From contig JADJPJ010000002.1 in the NCBI GenBank assembly GCA_016713325.1, positions 620,001 to 684,000 of the forward strand: a DNA stretch of 64,000 nucleotides. Reading direction: 5' to 3'. Position numbers and translations under genes: made by a program. The notes beneath the pieces were generated by a model, which saw nothing but the letters and a program-made list of their open reading frames with translations, was not told the DNA's origin and did no database searches. How positions within the stretch are numbered: position 1 is the stretch's first letter; every line of letters starts with the position of its first letter. Source of the DNA: Candidatus Flexifilum affinis (GTDB taxonomy: Bacteria > Chloroflexota > Anaerolineae > Aggregatilineales > Phototrophicaceae). This document shows, one piece after another, positions 44,034 to 52,680 of the stretch.

Positions 44034-44378
44034 GAAAGAAGGACTGATTTATTACCGAGATAGACCTGGCCGGATTTCGCAGTTCTGACCCTTATCAAGG
44101 GTACTCCCGCCGAGGGCTAAAGCACCTCGGCTACCGAACCGACAGGTCCACTAAAGGGACCGAAACAGACAGACCCAGCTCCTTTAGTGAGCTTGTCTTT
44201 GCCTAGCCGACGGGCTTCAGCCCTCGGCGGAGCGGCACGAACTCCACGGATCCGGCACTATTGATTTCGGTTATCTATGAGTAGAAAGTGCCGAGTCCTG
44301 AGAGCGGGTTTGTGAAGGCGATTGACGCGTCACTTCTGTGGGCGGGCCTATGTACCCGCCCATAAAACTCAGTCCTAC
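44034..44378. other. intergenic stretch of about 345 bases with palindromic elements
   Basis: No gene is credible here. The stretch holds the 124-base foldback element (44107-44230), then AT-richer sequence, then a short palindrome TGGGCGGG-CCTATGT-CCCGCCCA (44338-44364) near the end of the TPR gene. The two flanking genes are convergent, so the elements lie downstream of both. Confidence 0.6.
44107..44230. repeat. 124-bp foldback element with nested inverted repeats
   Basis: Its ends are 27-base inverted repeats (44107-44133 and 44204-44230) that match at 24 of 27 positions, starting CCGCCGAGGGCT. Inside is a second inverted pair, CACTAAAGG (44149-44157) and CCTTTAGTG (44181-44189). It could be a MITE-like mobile element or a structured RNA. 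No target duplication is obvious at the ends. It is not explained by any gene. Confidence 0.65.
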
Positions 44379-45419
44379 CTATGGGCTGATGGCGGCCTGA
44401 TCGCCGGTGCTCGTTTTGTCCGAGTCGGTCACCTTGGCGACTTCGAGGGTAGAGGTCGCGCGTGCCAGGACGTCGATCTGGGCGCGGGCGGCTTTGGCGG
44501 CGTCGTCATTCATGCCCAGACGCGTGAAGATGATCATCGCCTGCTGCATCTTGCGCGCGGCGGTCATGCCTTTGCCGCGTTTGGCCAGGCTGAGCGCATG
44601 GGCATACATCGTGCGCGCCAGTTCGCCCTCCGCTTTGATCTCCTGGAAGGCTTCGGTGGCGGCACGGAATTGCTCGTCTGGGTCCGCCGAGAATTCGGTC
44701 ACGGCATGGGGTGGCTCGCCCAGCGCGGTCAGGACTTCGCCCAGGCAGCGGTGGGCCGAACCCAGCTCCAGCGGCTGATTCACATGGCGTGCGCGCACCA
44801 TCCCCTCACTGGCATGGTCCCAGGCCTGGTCGAGATCGGCCGTCAGCAGGCATACCTGCGCCAGCGCAACGTGAACAGCGGCCAGCATCGCTTCGCGCTG
44901 ATCCTGTTCGTCATCCATGGATTCGAACAAGGCGCGGGCATCTTCCACGGTGCGGCGAGCGCTTTCTGGTTGCTCCATGCTCAGGAGCATCTGACCTTCG
45001 TTCAAGGCGGAAAGCGCCTGGGTAAACTGATCGCCAACCGCTGCCGCGCCATCGTAAGCGGCTCGGAAGAACTGGCGGGCGCGGGCGAAGCTTCCCTTGA
45101 GACGATAACTTTCCCCCAGGTTAAGAATTGCACCGATGGCCCGGCGACGGTTGCCGGCCTGTTCGAAGTACATCCGGGCGCGTTCAAAGTGGCTGATACT
45201 GGCATCGAGATTGGCGCGGTAGCCCTGAATGACGCCGAGCAGCAGCTCCACGCGGCCCTGGTTGGCCGGGTGATGCTCCTGGGACGCTTCCGTACGCAGG
45301 GCATCGAGCTGTGTGATCGCATCACGGAACGATAATTCACCGCTCTCCCAGGCATCGATGATCGCGGTGCATTCCGCGTTAAATTCCGGGCTTGGTTCTG
45401 GATCGAATGAACTGGTCAT
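44379..45419 (-). CDS. tetratricopeptide repeat (TPR) protein
   Basis: This 346-residue, all-helical protein begins 'MTSSFDPEPSPEFNAECTAIIDAWE'. From residue 60 on it shows repeated 34-residue TPR helices ('GRVELLLGVIQGYRANLDASISHFERARMYFEQAGN', 'RAIGAILNLGESYRLKGSFARARQFFRAAY', and so on), about six to seven repeats. TPR proteins scaffold protein-protein contacts; the partner is unknown. ATG 45419 was chosen because GGAGGGCGGAG lies just upstream, although the frame is open for 26 more codons. It stands alone, convergent with the SH3 protein gene. Confidence 0.75.
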   Translation of the reverse strand: MTSSFDPEPSPEFNAECTAIIDAWESGELSFRDAITQLDALRTEASQEHHPANQGRVELLLGVIQGYRANLDASISHFERARMYFEQAGNRRRAIGAILNLGESYRLKGSFARARQFFRAAYDGAAAVGDQFTQALSALNEGQMLLSMEQPESARRTVEDARALFESMDDEQDQREAMLAAVHVALAQVCLLTADLDQAWDHASEGMVRARHVNQPLELGSAHRCLGEVLTALGEPPHAVTEFSADPDEQFRAATEAFQEIKAEGELARTMYAHALSLAKRGKGMTAARKMQQAMIIFTRLGMNDDAAKAARAQIDVLARATSTLEVAKVTDSDKTSTGDQAAISP

Positions 45420-45607
45420 TGCAGTATCTCCGCCCTCCTGTAATAAAAATGATTGTAAGTGAAGGCACAACGTTCCGCTACGTATATGTTCATGCAAATT
45501 CTAAACGAATCTCCTCAGCCCTGCCTCATGTTTCGATTGTACTCTTTATCACGAAGTCGCTGACGACGGACTGACGCCGCGCTGGAGCGCTGTGCAGAGG
45601 AGAATCT

Positions 45608-46762
45608 GTGTTCAAAACGATGATCGTCGGGCTGGGCTTGCTGCTGCTGGTCCTCCTCGGTTTCAGCATGATTCAGGGAAATGAAGCGCCGGCAGAATCG
45701 GGCGCGGTGCTGGCCAACGCGGAGACGGATATCACCGGTTATGCCCGCGCCATTGACCCCTGGGACTGGGAATTTCCCCAGGACTTCGGCGCGCACCCGG
45801 AGTTTCAGACCGAATGGTGGTACTACACGGGCAGCCTGGCCGCCGACGACGGACGGCGCTTCGGATTCCAGTTCACCGTGTTTCGCCGGGCAATTACTCC
45901 GACGATCGAGCAGACCGAGTCCGAGTGGCGCACCAACCAGGTCTACATGGCACATTTCGCGGTCTCCGATGTCGCTGGCGAGCAGTTCTATCACGAGTCA
46001 CGGCTGGCGCGCGGCGCCGCGGACCTGGCCGGCGCGACTGTCGACCCCGTATATCGCGTCTGGCTGCAGGACTGGGAGGTGACCGCCCTGGACCCGGAGG
46101 CGTCCCAGACGCGCATCCAGGCGGCGACCGATGCCGTGGCCCTCGATCTGGTGCTGGAGCAGAGCAAACCGCCGGCGCTGCAGGGGATCAATGGCCTGAG
46201 CGCCAAGAGTGACCAGATCGGCAATGCCAGCTACTACTATTCCCTGTCACGCCTGGAGACGGAGGGAGAGGTTCGCATCGGCGACCGCACCTTCGCGGTG
46301 ACCGGCACGGCCTGGAAGGATCATGAATTTGGCACCAGCGCGCTTGGCGAAGACGCGCTCGGCTGGGATTGGTTCGGGCTGCAGTTCGACGACGGCCGCG
46401 AGGTGATGGTCGGGCAGATCCGGCTGATCGATGGCGGCAAGGACCCGTACTTTGGCGGCCTGCTGGTCAACGCCGACGGCTCGACGCAGCTCCTGCCGGC
46501 AGAGACCATCACCATCGAAGCGAACGACACCTGGACCAGCCCACACACCGGCGCGACCTACCCGGCAGGGTGGACTATCCGCCTGGATATCGGCGAGGCC
46601 GCGCCGCTGACTTTTCAGGTTGAGCCGCTCATGGCCGACCAGGAGCTGCACGGCAGCGGGATCGCCTACTGGGAAGGGGCGGTGCAGCTCCGCGGTGATG
46701 TGACCGGCTATGGCTATGCCGAACTCACGGGCTACGCTGATTCTTTGACCGGCCGATTCTAG
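45608..46762 (+). CDS. AttH/CrtC-like lipocalin-family protein (carotenoid 1,2-hydratase-like)
   Basis: This 384-residue protein has an N-terminal TM or signal segment ('MIVGLGLLLLVLLGFSMI') and then two lipocalin-like beta-barrels typical of AttH and of CrtC (carotenoid 1,2-hydratase). Diagnostic blocks are 'EFQTEWWYYTGSLAADDGRRFGFQFTVFRR' near residue 65, 'QGINGLSAKSDQIGNASYYYSLSRL' and 'GTAWKDHEFGTSALGEDALGWDWFGLQF' near residue 235. CrtC hydrates a carotenoid double bond, but no carotenoid genes are nearby, so another lipid substrate is possible. Start GTG 45608 follows GAGGAG. Its 3' end overlaps the convergent M20 gene by 38 bases. Confidence 0.8.
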   Translation: MFKTMIVGLGLLLLVLLGFSMIQGNEAPAESGAVLANAETDITGYARAIDPWDWEFPQDFGAHPEFQTEWWYYTGSLAADDGRRFGFQFTVFRRAITPTIEQTESEWRTNQVYMAHFAVSDVAGEQFYHESRLARGAADLAGATVDPVYRVWLQDWEVTALDPEASQTRIQAATDAVALDLVLEQSKPPALQGINGLSAKSDQIGNASYYYSLSRLETEGEVRIGDRTFAVTGTAWKDHEFGTSALGEDALGWDWFGLQFDDGREVMVGQIRLIDGGKDPYFGGLLVNADGSTQLLPAETITIEANDTWTSPHTGATYPAGWTIRLDIGEAAPLTFQVEPLMADQELHGSGIAYWEGAVQLRGDVTGYGYAELTGYADSLTGRF

Positions 46763-48038
46763 GGCCGCCGCGCACGGGGGTGTGCGCCAGGGCCATACGG
46801 ATCAGGGTGTGGAGCAGGGCATTCGCGCCGTTGACCACATCGTTCCACTCGGTGCGCTCGTCGCGGTGGTGGCTGATGCCGCCAATCGAGGGGATGAACA
46901 GCATGCCGCTGGGCGTGACGGTGCTCATGAACTGGGGGGAATGGCCGCTGTAGCTGTACAGATCGGTAGAGCTGAATCCAAGTTGTTCGCACACGCCCTG
47001 AATGGTCGCCACGACATGGGCGTCCATGCTGGCGGCCGGATAGCGGGCGACCATGCGCGGGATGACCTCCAGGCGAAACGCAGCCGCGCACTCGCGGGCC
47101 ACGCCGACGACCAGCGTCTCCATACTGCTGAGAAGGTCGCTGTCGATATGGCGGACTTCGACAGCCAGCGTTGCCCGGCTGGGGATGACGTTGAAATTGC
47201 CGGGATAGACCTCGATATCGCCACAGTTGAAGATGCCATCGCCGAAGCGCTCGCGTACCAGTTCATGCATGCGCATGATGAACTGCGCCGCGCCGCGCAG
47301 GGCGTCGCGCCGGCGATACATGTCGGTGGTGCCTGAATGACCGGCTTCGCCGATGAAGGTGATCTGGTAGTTGGTGCGCCCGACGATGCCGAGCACGACC
47401 CCGATCTGCTTGCTGCCGCGTTCCAGGCGGGGACCCTGCTCGATGTGCAGTTCGACGTAACCGGCCAGGTCGGCCCGATCGCGCGCCGCCTTGTAGAACT
47501 GGCTGGGCTGCATGCCGGCGCGAATCATTGCCGCGCGGAACGGTCCATAATCGGCACTGCTGGTGTCGAAGAGGGCGTCGGACGCGAGCGCCCCGGCCAG
47601 CGCGCGACAGCCGAACATGCCCATGAACGTGCCTTCGTCGTCGGTGAAGTCGATGGCCTCGACATGCACCGGCAGGTCGACTTCTGCTTCCTGCAACGTG
47701 CGCAGGCACTCCAGTGCAGCCAGTACGCCGATGACCCCGTCGTAATGCCCGCCGTTGGCCACGCTGTCCAGGTGTGAACCAACCAGAAGCGTGCGCGCCT
47801 TCCGCTGTTTGCAGAGCAGCACGCCGCTTAGATTACCGGCATCGTCATCCCGAAGGAGCAGTCCCGCCTCGTCGATTCGGCTGGCGAACCATTCGCGAGC
47901 TGCGATATCTTCCGGCGAAAGCGCGACCCGGTTGAGACTGCCATCCTCGGTCAGACCAATGGCCTGAATCTCCAGGAAATCCGCGTAAAGACGCTCGCTA
48001 TTGATGCGTAGATGCAGCAGTGGGTCCGGGGTAAGCAA
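46725..48038 (-). CDS. M20 family amidohydrolase (allantoate amidohydrolase / N-carbamoyl-L-amino-acid hydrolase type)
   Basis: The metal ligands and family blocks are all present: 'LLVGSHLDSVANGGHYDGVIG' (His-x-Asp and the bridging Asp), 'DFTDDEGTFMGMFGCRAL' (Glu base), 'YVELHIEQGPRLERG' and 'GEAGHSGTTDM' in the dimerisation domain. This subfamily hydrolyses N-carbamoyl amino acids, allantoate or beta-ureidopropionate. The frame continues upstream to 48962, but TTG 48038 (437 residues) was chosen because GGAG lies 9 bases before it, a TATAAT box at 48086-48081 would start transcripts about 36 bases upstream, and the family normally begins just before 'INSERLYADFLE'. ATG 48140 is an alternative. 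No other purine or hydantoin genes are near. Confidence 0.85.
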   Translation of the reverse strand: MLTPDPLLHLRINSERLYADFLEIQAIGLTEDGSLNRVALSPEDIAAREWFASRIDEAGLLLRDDDAGNLSGVLLCKQRKARTLLVGSHLDSVANGGHYDGVIGVLAALECLRTLQEAEVDLPVHVEAIDFTDDEGTFMGMFGCRALAGALASDALFDTSSADYGPFRAAMIRAGMQPSQFYKAARDRADLAGYVELHIEQGPRLERGSKQIGVVLGIVGRTNYQITFIGEAGHSGTTDMYRRRDALRGAAQFIMRMHELVRERFGDGIFNCGDIEVYPGNFNVIPSRATLAVEVRHIDSDLLSSMETLVVGVARECAAAFRLEVIPRMVARYPAASMDAHVVATIQGVCEQLGFSSTDLYSYSGHSPQFMSTVTPSGMLFIPSIGGISHHRDERTEWNDVVNGANALLHTLIRMALAHTPVRGGPRIGRSKNQRSP

Positions 48039-48080
48039 TCCGATCTGTTCTCCGAAATCGCGCAGCAGGTTTGGCCAGGG

Positions 48081-48086
48081 ATTATA
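48081..48086 (-). promoter_or_regulatory. -10 box of the M20 amidohydrolase gene
   Basis: Perfect TATAAT on the minus strand, with a weak -35 (TTCCAT) 17 bases upstream. It fits the TTG start at 48038 but not the ATG at 48140, which would lie upstream of the promoter. Confidence 0.45.
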
Positions 48087-48191
48087 TGCTTTGCGCCCCT
48101 TTAATGGAAGTCGGCCAATTCCCCTGGGGTGGGTGCGCATTGCCGTACGCGACCCAATGATTGGGGGCGTTACGCCCAACTCTAAGACTCC

Positions 48192-48197
48192 TATAAT
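48192..48197 (+). promoter_or_regulatory. -10 box of the nfeD-slipin operon
   Basis: Perfect TATAAT 45 bases before the nfeD-type ATG at 48243. The -35 is weak (TTACGC at 48170). It is divergent from the M20 promoter about 105 bases away. Confidence 0.45.
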
Positions 48198-48242
48198 AGA
48201 AAACGAGTGCGTGTGCCAGGTCAGGCTGGTCATGAGGGTACA

Positions 48243-48860
48243 ATGGTTATCGATCCCAATCTGATCTATCTTGCCCTCCTCGCAGGGATGTGGCTGGCGG
48301 TGATGGCCGTTTACATGCCCGGGACGGGCCTTGTGGAGCTGTTGGCCGCCGGGATCTCGATCGCGGCGCTGGTCGCGCTGAGCAGGATGCCGACCAACTG
48401 GACGGCGGTGGTCGCGATGGTGGTCGGCGTGGTCGGCTTTCTGATCGCGCCGCTGCTCGATCGGCGGCTGAACGCTCTGGTAGTCGTCGGGCTGGCGCTG
48501 CAAACGATCGGCGCCCTGACCCTGTTCGATGGGCCTGGGGTGTCCGTGCCGGTGATCATCGTCACGGTCCTGGCCTCGGTCGCCTACTACCAGTTCGTGC
48601 TGAGGCGCAGCATGGCCTTCCAGAAGCTGAAGCCGGGGATGCTCGATGATCAGCCGCTGGTCGGCGCGGAAGGCTACGTGCAGCGCGGCATTGATCCGGT
48701 CGGTACCGTCTATGTGCGCGGCGAAAGCTGGACCGCCCGCGCTGAAGAAGCCATCGCCGTCGGCACGCCGATTGTGGTGGTGGATCGCAACGAATTGACG
48801 CTGTATGTGGAACCCGTGAAACAGAAGCACCGCTTGGGCGAAATCGCCGAGGAGGCATAA
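48243..48860 (+). CDS. NfeD family membrane protein
   Basis: This 205-residue protein has four TM helices in the first 120 residues and a C-terminal soluble OB-fold-like domain ('LKPGMLDDQPLVGAEGYVQRG...GTVYVRGESWTARAEEAIAVGTPIVVV'), the form typical of NfeD. The 'W-x-A' block in this domain is the family mark. NfeD proteins work with SPFH proteins (slipins) at the membrane, and this gene is followed by a slipin gene one base after its stop. The ATG at 48243 follows GAGGG. The peptidase domain of long NfeD proteins is absent. Confidence 0.85.
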   Translation: MVIDPNLIYLALLAGMWLAVMAVYMPGTGLVELLAAGISIAALVALSRMPTNWTAVVAMVVGVVGFLIAPLLDRRLNALVVVGLALQTIGALTLFDGPGVSVPVIIVTVLASVAYYQFVLRRSMAFQKLKPGMLDDQPLVGAEGYVQRGIDPVGTVYVRGESWTARAEEAIAVGTPIVVVDRNELTLYVEPVKQKHRLGEIAEEA

Positions 48861-48861
48861 G

Positions 48862-49797
48862 ATGGGCTTTGAACCAATCATCCTGATATTCCTGATCCTG
48901 CTTCTGCTCTGGGTGCTGCTGAGCATCTTCCGCATTGTGCCGGAATACGAGCGGCTGGTCATTCTCTCGCTTGGACGCTACGCCGGGACGCGCGGGCCGG
49001 GCTTCACGATCGTCATCCCTCTGTTGGAATCGGCGCGTAAGGTGGACCTGCGCGAACGGTTCCTGGAGATCCCGCGCCAGACGGCGATTTCGCGCGACAA
49101 CAGCTCGATCGACATCGACTTCCTGGTGTACTACCGGGTGGTGAACCCGAAGCTGGCCGTGCTGGAAATTGAAAACGTGGTCACGGCGTCGCTGAACATC
49201 GCGGCGACCACTCTGCGCTCTGTCATTGGCGACATTGAGCTGGACGATGTGCTGTCGAAGCGCGAAACGATCAACGATGTGCTGCGCGTCAAACTGGACG
49301 AAGTGACCGAGCGCTGGGGCCTGAAGGTGACCCGCGTGGAAATCCGCGAGGTCGAGCCGCCGGCGGCCATCCGCGACGCGATGAACCGTCAGATGAGCGC
49401 CGAACGCGAGCGCCGCGCGACGGTGACACGCGCTGAAGGCGAACGCGCCGCCGCCATCATGGTGGCCGAGGGCGACAAGCAGGGAAACATTCTGAAGGCC
49501 GAAGGTGAACGGCAGGCGGCCATTCTGCGCGCCCAGGGCGAGCGGGAAGCCCAGGTGCTGCTCTCGCAGGGCCGAGCAGATGCCCTCAAGGCGCTGTCCG
49601 CCGAGGCGAGGGATGTGGACGAGAAGACGCTGATGCTTCAGTATCTCGACGCCCTGCGCGCGGTGGGAACCAGCGAGTCGACAAAGTTCGTCCTGCCCAT
49701 GGAGCTGACGTCGATGATGGGGCGCGTCATTGCGATGATGAATGGCAATGGCGCCGACGGCACTTCGCAGAACGGCAGCGCGCGTCCGACTCCGTAG
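48862..49797 (+). CDS. slipin / SPFH-domain membrane protein (stomatin-like)
   Basis: This 311-residue protein has one N-terminal TM helix ('ILIFLILLLLWVLLSIF') and an SPFH/band 7 domain ('EYERLVILSLGRYAGTRGPGF', then 'VDLRERFLEIPRQ') followed by a long charged helix ('RQMSAERERRATVTRAEGERAAAI', 'EGERQAAILRAQGEREAQVL') that forms coiled coils, and a short disordered tail. Slipins form oligomeric membrane rafts. Pairing with NfeD in one operon is the standard arrangement. The next gene is convergent, after a terminator and G-rich tract. Confidence 0.9.
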   Translation: MGFEPIILIFLILLLLWVLLSIFRIVPEYERLVILSLGRYAGTRGPGFTIVIPLLESARKVDLRERFLEIPRQTAISRDNSSIDIDFLVYYRVVNPKLAVLEIENVVTASLNIAATTLRSVIGDIELDDVLSKRETINDVLRVKLDEVTERWGLKVTRVEIREVEPPAAIRDAMNRQMSAERERRATVTRAEGERAAAIMVAEGDKQGNILKAEGERQAAILRAQGEREAQVLLSQGRADALKALSAEARDVDEKTLMLQYLDALRAVGTSESTKFVLPMELTSMMGRVIAMMNGNGADGTSQNGSARPTP

Positions 49798-49827
49798 GCT
49801 GCTGCGCTGTAGCGAGTGTTTCGAACG

Positions 49828-49860
49828 CCCTCCGCGCCATCTGGCCGGAGGGTTTTTCTT
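49828..49860 (+). terminator. terminator of the nfeD-slipin operon
   Basis: The stem CCCTCCG / CGGAGGG (49828-49834, 49846-49852), extended by GCC / GGC, is followed by TTTTTCTT. It lies 31 bases after the slipin stop. Confidence 0.8.
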
Positions 49861-49864
49861 GTCA

Positions 49865-49953
49865 GGGGGCCGATCGGGGGGCCGGGGGGGGGGCGGGGGG
49901 GGGGGGCCGGGGGGGCGGGGGGGGGGGGGGCGGGGGGGGGGGGGGGGGGGGGG
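49865..49953. repeat. nearly pure poly-G tract (about 90 bases)
   Basis: The plus strand is almost all G from 49865 to 49953, broken only by single or double C residues and one AT. It lies between convergent genes after the slipin terminator and just 22 bases past the end of the PIG-V-like gene. It could form G-quadruplexes, or be a no-signal sequencing artefact or polymerase slippage product. It is unlike anything else in the window. Confidence 0.7.
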
Positions 49954-49975
49954 CCGGTACCCCGGCTTTGCCCAG

Positions 49976-51208
49976 TCACGGGCCGATCAGCGCGACGGTG
50001 AAGAGGGCGCTGGCCAGCAGCAGCAGCAGCCCGCTGACGATGCCGGCAGCGATGCGCAGGAGCTTCGGAAGCCGCCGCGCCCCGTCGGCCAGCAGGATCA
50101 GCAGCGGGAAGAGGATGACGGTGTAGCGGGCGAAGCTCTGCGAATAGAGCACCTGATCGGTTGTGCCCCACACCCAGTTGATCTTGCTGACGAAGACCAG
50201 CAGATGGCCGAGCGTGAAGGCGATCAGCGCCAGGCGCCGGTGCTTCGGGAAGCGCAGCGCAATGCCCAGGCCGACGAACGAGAGCACCATCATGAACACG
50301 TCGAGGCTGGCGAACAGGTCGGCGGGGTGGGCGGCGATCCAGCGAAGGTTGATCCATAGCCCTTCGAGCGGATTGACGAAGAAGTGATAGGAATACTGCG
50401 CATAGGTGTCGCCCAGCGACGGCAGGCCCAGACTGGTGCGGTAGGCGACGAAGGCCAGCGCCCCCAGCGGAATGAAGGCCAGCACCCAGCCGTGGCGCAG
50501 GGATCGCAATGCGGCCGGAACCCAGGTTGACGGCCGCCGCCAGTCGATGCCGTGCTGTTCCAGAATCAGCAGGCCGGGGATGATCGCCAGAACAACGCCC
50601 TGGGAGCGTGCCAGCGCCGCCAGGAACCCGGCGATTGAAGCGGCAAGCCAGCGACCCTGAAAGCTCCACAGCATGAGCGCGAGCGCCAGCAGCAGATAAA
50701 TGGACTCCGAGAGCGGGGCAGCGAAGTAGAACGACAGCGGGAACAGGGCCGTCGTCAGAACCGCCGCTTTGCCCAGATCCTCGTCGCCGAAAACCAGCGC
50801 GCAGAACTGATAGAGCAGTGCCAGCGCGGCGGCGAAGGCGGCGGTCTGCACGACGAGAGAGGCCAGATCGGCCGATCCGCCGGTCACGACGGACACGACC
50901 CGCAGCATTAGCGGGGTGAGCGCGCCGAAAACCGTCGAGCCGGCCTGATCGAGGCGGTAGCCGTTGGTCGCGAGATCGAGGTAATGCACGGCATCCCAGC
51001 GCCGCCAGACGCCGAGCAGGCTCTGCTCGACCGGGCTGGTCAGGGCGGGCAGGCGGGCATCTTCGGTGGCGTGAAAGTCGGCGCGGGCATCGGGCAGATA
51101 CCCGCTCATGATCGACCAGGCGATGGCCATCCAGACGGTCAGGGCGAGCCGGTGGGCGAGAGCGGTGAGGATTCCGAAAAGGGCGGCACGCTGCCACTGC
51201 CGGGACAT
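49976..51208 (-). CDS. PIG-V-like mannosyltransferase family membrane protein (second copy)
   Basis: This 410-residue protein with about ten TM segments has the diagnostic loop 'WRRWDAVHYLDLATNGY' near residues 67-83, corresponding to W-Y-R-W-D-A-T-F-Y of the gene at 283-1449, and 'ALFPLSFYFAAPLSESIYLL'. The two proteins share motif and topology but are clearly diverged. It probably uses a polyprenyl-phosphate sugar donor and acts in glycosylation of a surface molecule. ATG 51208 is preceded on the minus strand by a divergent gene 65 bases away. Its stop at 49976 sits 22 bases from the G-tract. Confidence 0.72.
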   Translation of the reverse strand: MSRQWQRAALFGILTALAHRLALTVWMAIAWSIMSGYLPDARADFHATEDARLPALTSPVEQSLLGVWRRWDAVHYLDLATNGYRLDQAGSTVFGALTPLMLRVVSVVTGGSADLASLVVQTAAFAAALALLYQFCALVFGDEDLGKAAVLTTALFPLSFYFAAPLSESIYLLLALALMLWSFQGRWLAASIAGFLAALARSQGVVLAIIPGLLILEQHGIDWRRPSTWVPAALRSLRHGWVLAFIPLGALAFVAYRTSLGLPSLGDTYAQYSYHFFVNPLEGLWINLRWIAAHPADLFASLDVFMMVLSFVGLGIALRFPKHRRLALIAFTLGHLLVFVSKINWVWGTTDQVLYSQSFARYTVILFPLLILLADGARRLPKLLRIAAGIVSGLLLLLASALFTVALIGP

Positions 51209-51273
51209 TCTGCTGTGGTCGATCCTTCGCTATAATCAAAGACCTCATTATACGAGCGATACGCGGGTGAAGC

Positions 51274-52647
51274 ATGTTCATCGATTCCAGCCGCCTGATT
51301 CTGACGAACCCTATCCAGCTCAACTACGGCGTCGCCGTGACCGATCTGGACGGGGATGGACATTTCGAGATCGTCGTGGCGGGATTCGGCTATCCGAATC
51401 TGGTCTTGAAGTGGGATGGAGCACAGCTTCGCGACACCGCGACGATGGAGCTGGCGGACTCGCTGCGTCAGGCGATCGGGGTGGCGGCGGCCGATGTGGA
51501 CGGGGATGGTCGGGAGGAGCTGTACATCCTGAACTCCGATACCTTCGCCGGGCGAAAGCAGTTCGGCGACCGTCTGCTCGATCTTTCCGACAGCAATTGG
51601 ATCGATCTGTTCGCGCTGCCGGGCAACCGGCCGGCGTCCAACCTGACTTCTGGCCGCTCGGTGATCGCCGTCGACCGCCGCGGTGAGGGTTACTATGGCT
51701 TCTACGTCGCCAACTATGGTGGACCGATCCGCCTCTACGAACTGGACGACGACGGCCGCCTGAGCGATATGGCGGGGCAGGCACGTGTGAACTTCAAGAC
51801 GGGCGGGCGCAGCGCCGTCGCGCTGCCACTGGTGACAGAACACATGGATATTTTCGCCGGCAACGAGGGCGGGCCGAACTATCTGTTCCGCAATCTGGGC
51901 GGTACCTTCGAGGAGATCGCCGCTGACTACGGTGTCGATGACCCGTTCAACCACGCACGTGGAGTCACGGTGGTGGACAGCGAAGAGACCGGCGAGTTCG
52001 CGCTGGTCTGCGGCAACTGGGAAGGGCAGCACCGGCTGTATGTGCGCAGCTCCGAAGGGCGATTCGAGGATGTCGCGCCGCCCGATATGGCCGCGCCGTC
52101 GCGCGTGCGCACGGTCATCGCGGCCGACTTTGACAACGACGGGCACGAAGAGATCTTCTTCAACAACATCGGCCAGGCCAACCGCCTGTTCGCTCAGCGT
52201 GGCAGCGCGTGGACCGAGATCGACATCGGCGAGGCCGAAGAGCCGTATGGTCTGGGGACCGGCGGCGCGGTCGGCGATTTCGACGAGGATGGCCGGCTCG
52301 AACTGCTGATCGCGCACGGCGAATCGGCCATGCAGCCGCTCAGCCTGTACAAGACGGTCCCCAACGACCACCACTGGCTGCGGGTCATGCCCCTGACGCC
52401 CTATGGAGCGCCGGCTCGTGGCGCCGTGGTCGCGATCGAGGCGGATGGCCGGACACAGCGCCGGGCCATCGACGCGGGCAGCGGCTATCTGTGCCAGATG
52501 GAACCCGTGGCCCATTTTGGGCTTGGGACGACCACCCGGATCGATCGGATCCAGGTGCGCTGGCTGGACGGCACCATCAAGACCATCGACCATCCACAAG
52601 CGGATTCGCTGCTGCGAATCGACTATCCCGGTGTTCGCTGGTTCTGA
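51274..52647 (+). CDS. FG-GAP/VCBS repeat and ASPIC/UnbV domain protein
   Basis: This 457-residue protein carries several integrin-like FG-GAP/VCBS calcium-binding repeats of the form 'AVTDLDGDGHFEIVVAG', 'AADVDGDGREELYILN', 'IAADFDNDGHEEIFFNN' and 'VGDFDEDGRLELLIAHG' (each D-x-D-x-D-G type), and ends with an ASPIC/UnbV domain ('IDAGSGYLCQMEPVAHFGLGTTTRIDRIQVRWLDG'). Such proteins are usually secreted (CRTAC1 family), but no signal peptide is seen: it begins 'MFIDSSRLILTNP'. The next gene starts 33 bases on and is likely cotranscribed. The function is unknown. Confidence 0.82.
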   Translation: MFIDSSRLILTNPIQLNYGVAVTDLDGDGHFEIVVAGFGYPNLVLKWDGAQLRDTATMELADSLRQAIGVAAADVDGDGREELYILNSDTFAGRKQFGDRLLDLSDSNWIDLFALPGNRPASNLTSGRSVIAVDRRGEGYYGFYVANYGGPIRLYELDDDGRLSDMAGQARVNFKTGGRSAVALPLVTEHMDIFAGNEGGPNYLFRNLGGTFEEIAADYGVDDPFNHARGVTVVDSEETGEFALVCGNWEGQHRLYVRSSEGRFEDVAPPDMAAPSRVRTVIAADFDNDGHEEIFFNNIGQANRLFAQRGSAWTEIDIGEAEEPYGLGTGGAVGDFDEDGRLELLIAHGESAMQPLSLYKTVPNDHHWLRVMPLTPYGAPARGAVVAIEADGRTQRRAIDAGSGYLCQMEPVAHFGLGTTTRIDRIQVRWLDGTIKTIDHPQADSLLRIDYPGVRWF

Positions 52648-52680
52648 TACGCGAACACTCGTTTCTCACCTGATGGGGGG

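Noticed and set aside
44034-44378. A tRNA or riboswitch
   Set aside because: The foldback pattern does not fit a cloverleaf, and no known riboswitch core was recognised.
46762-48962. The M20 frame as a 745-residue protein starting at 48962
   Set aside because: It would overlap the whole nfeD gene on the other strand, and the added N-terminus has low-complexity residues without any domain.
49950-49985. Vector or sequencing-primer-like sequence 'cccagtcacg' after the G tract
   Set aside because: Only ten bases match, and they belong to the end of the PIG-V-like gene and its stop codon.
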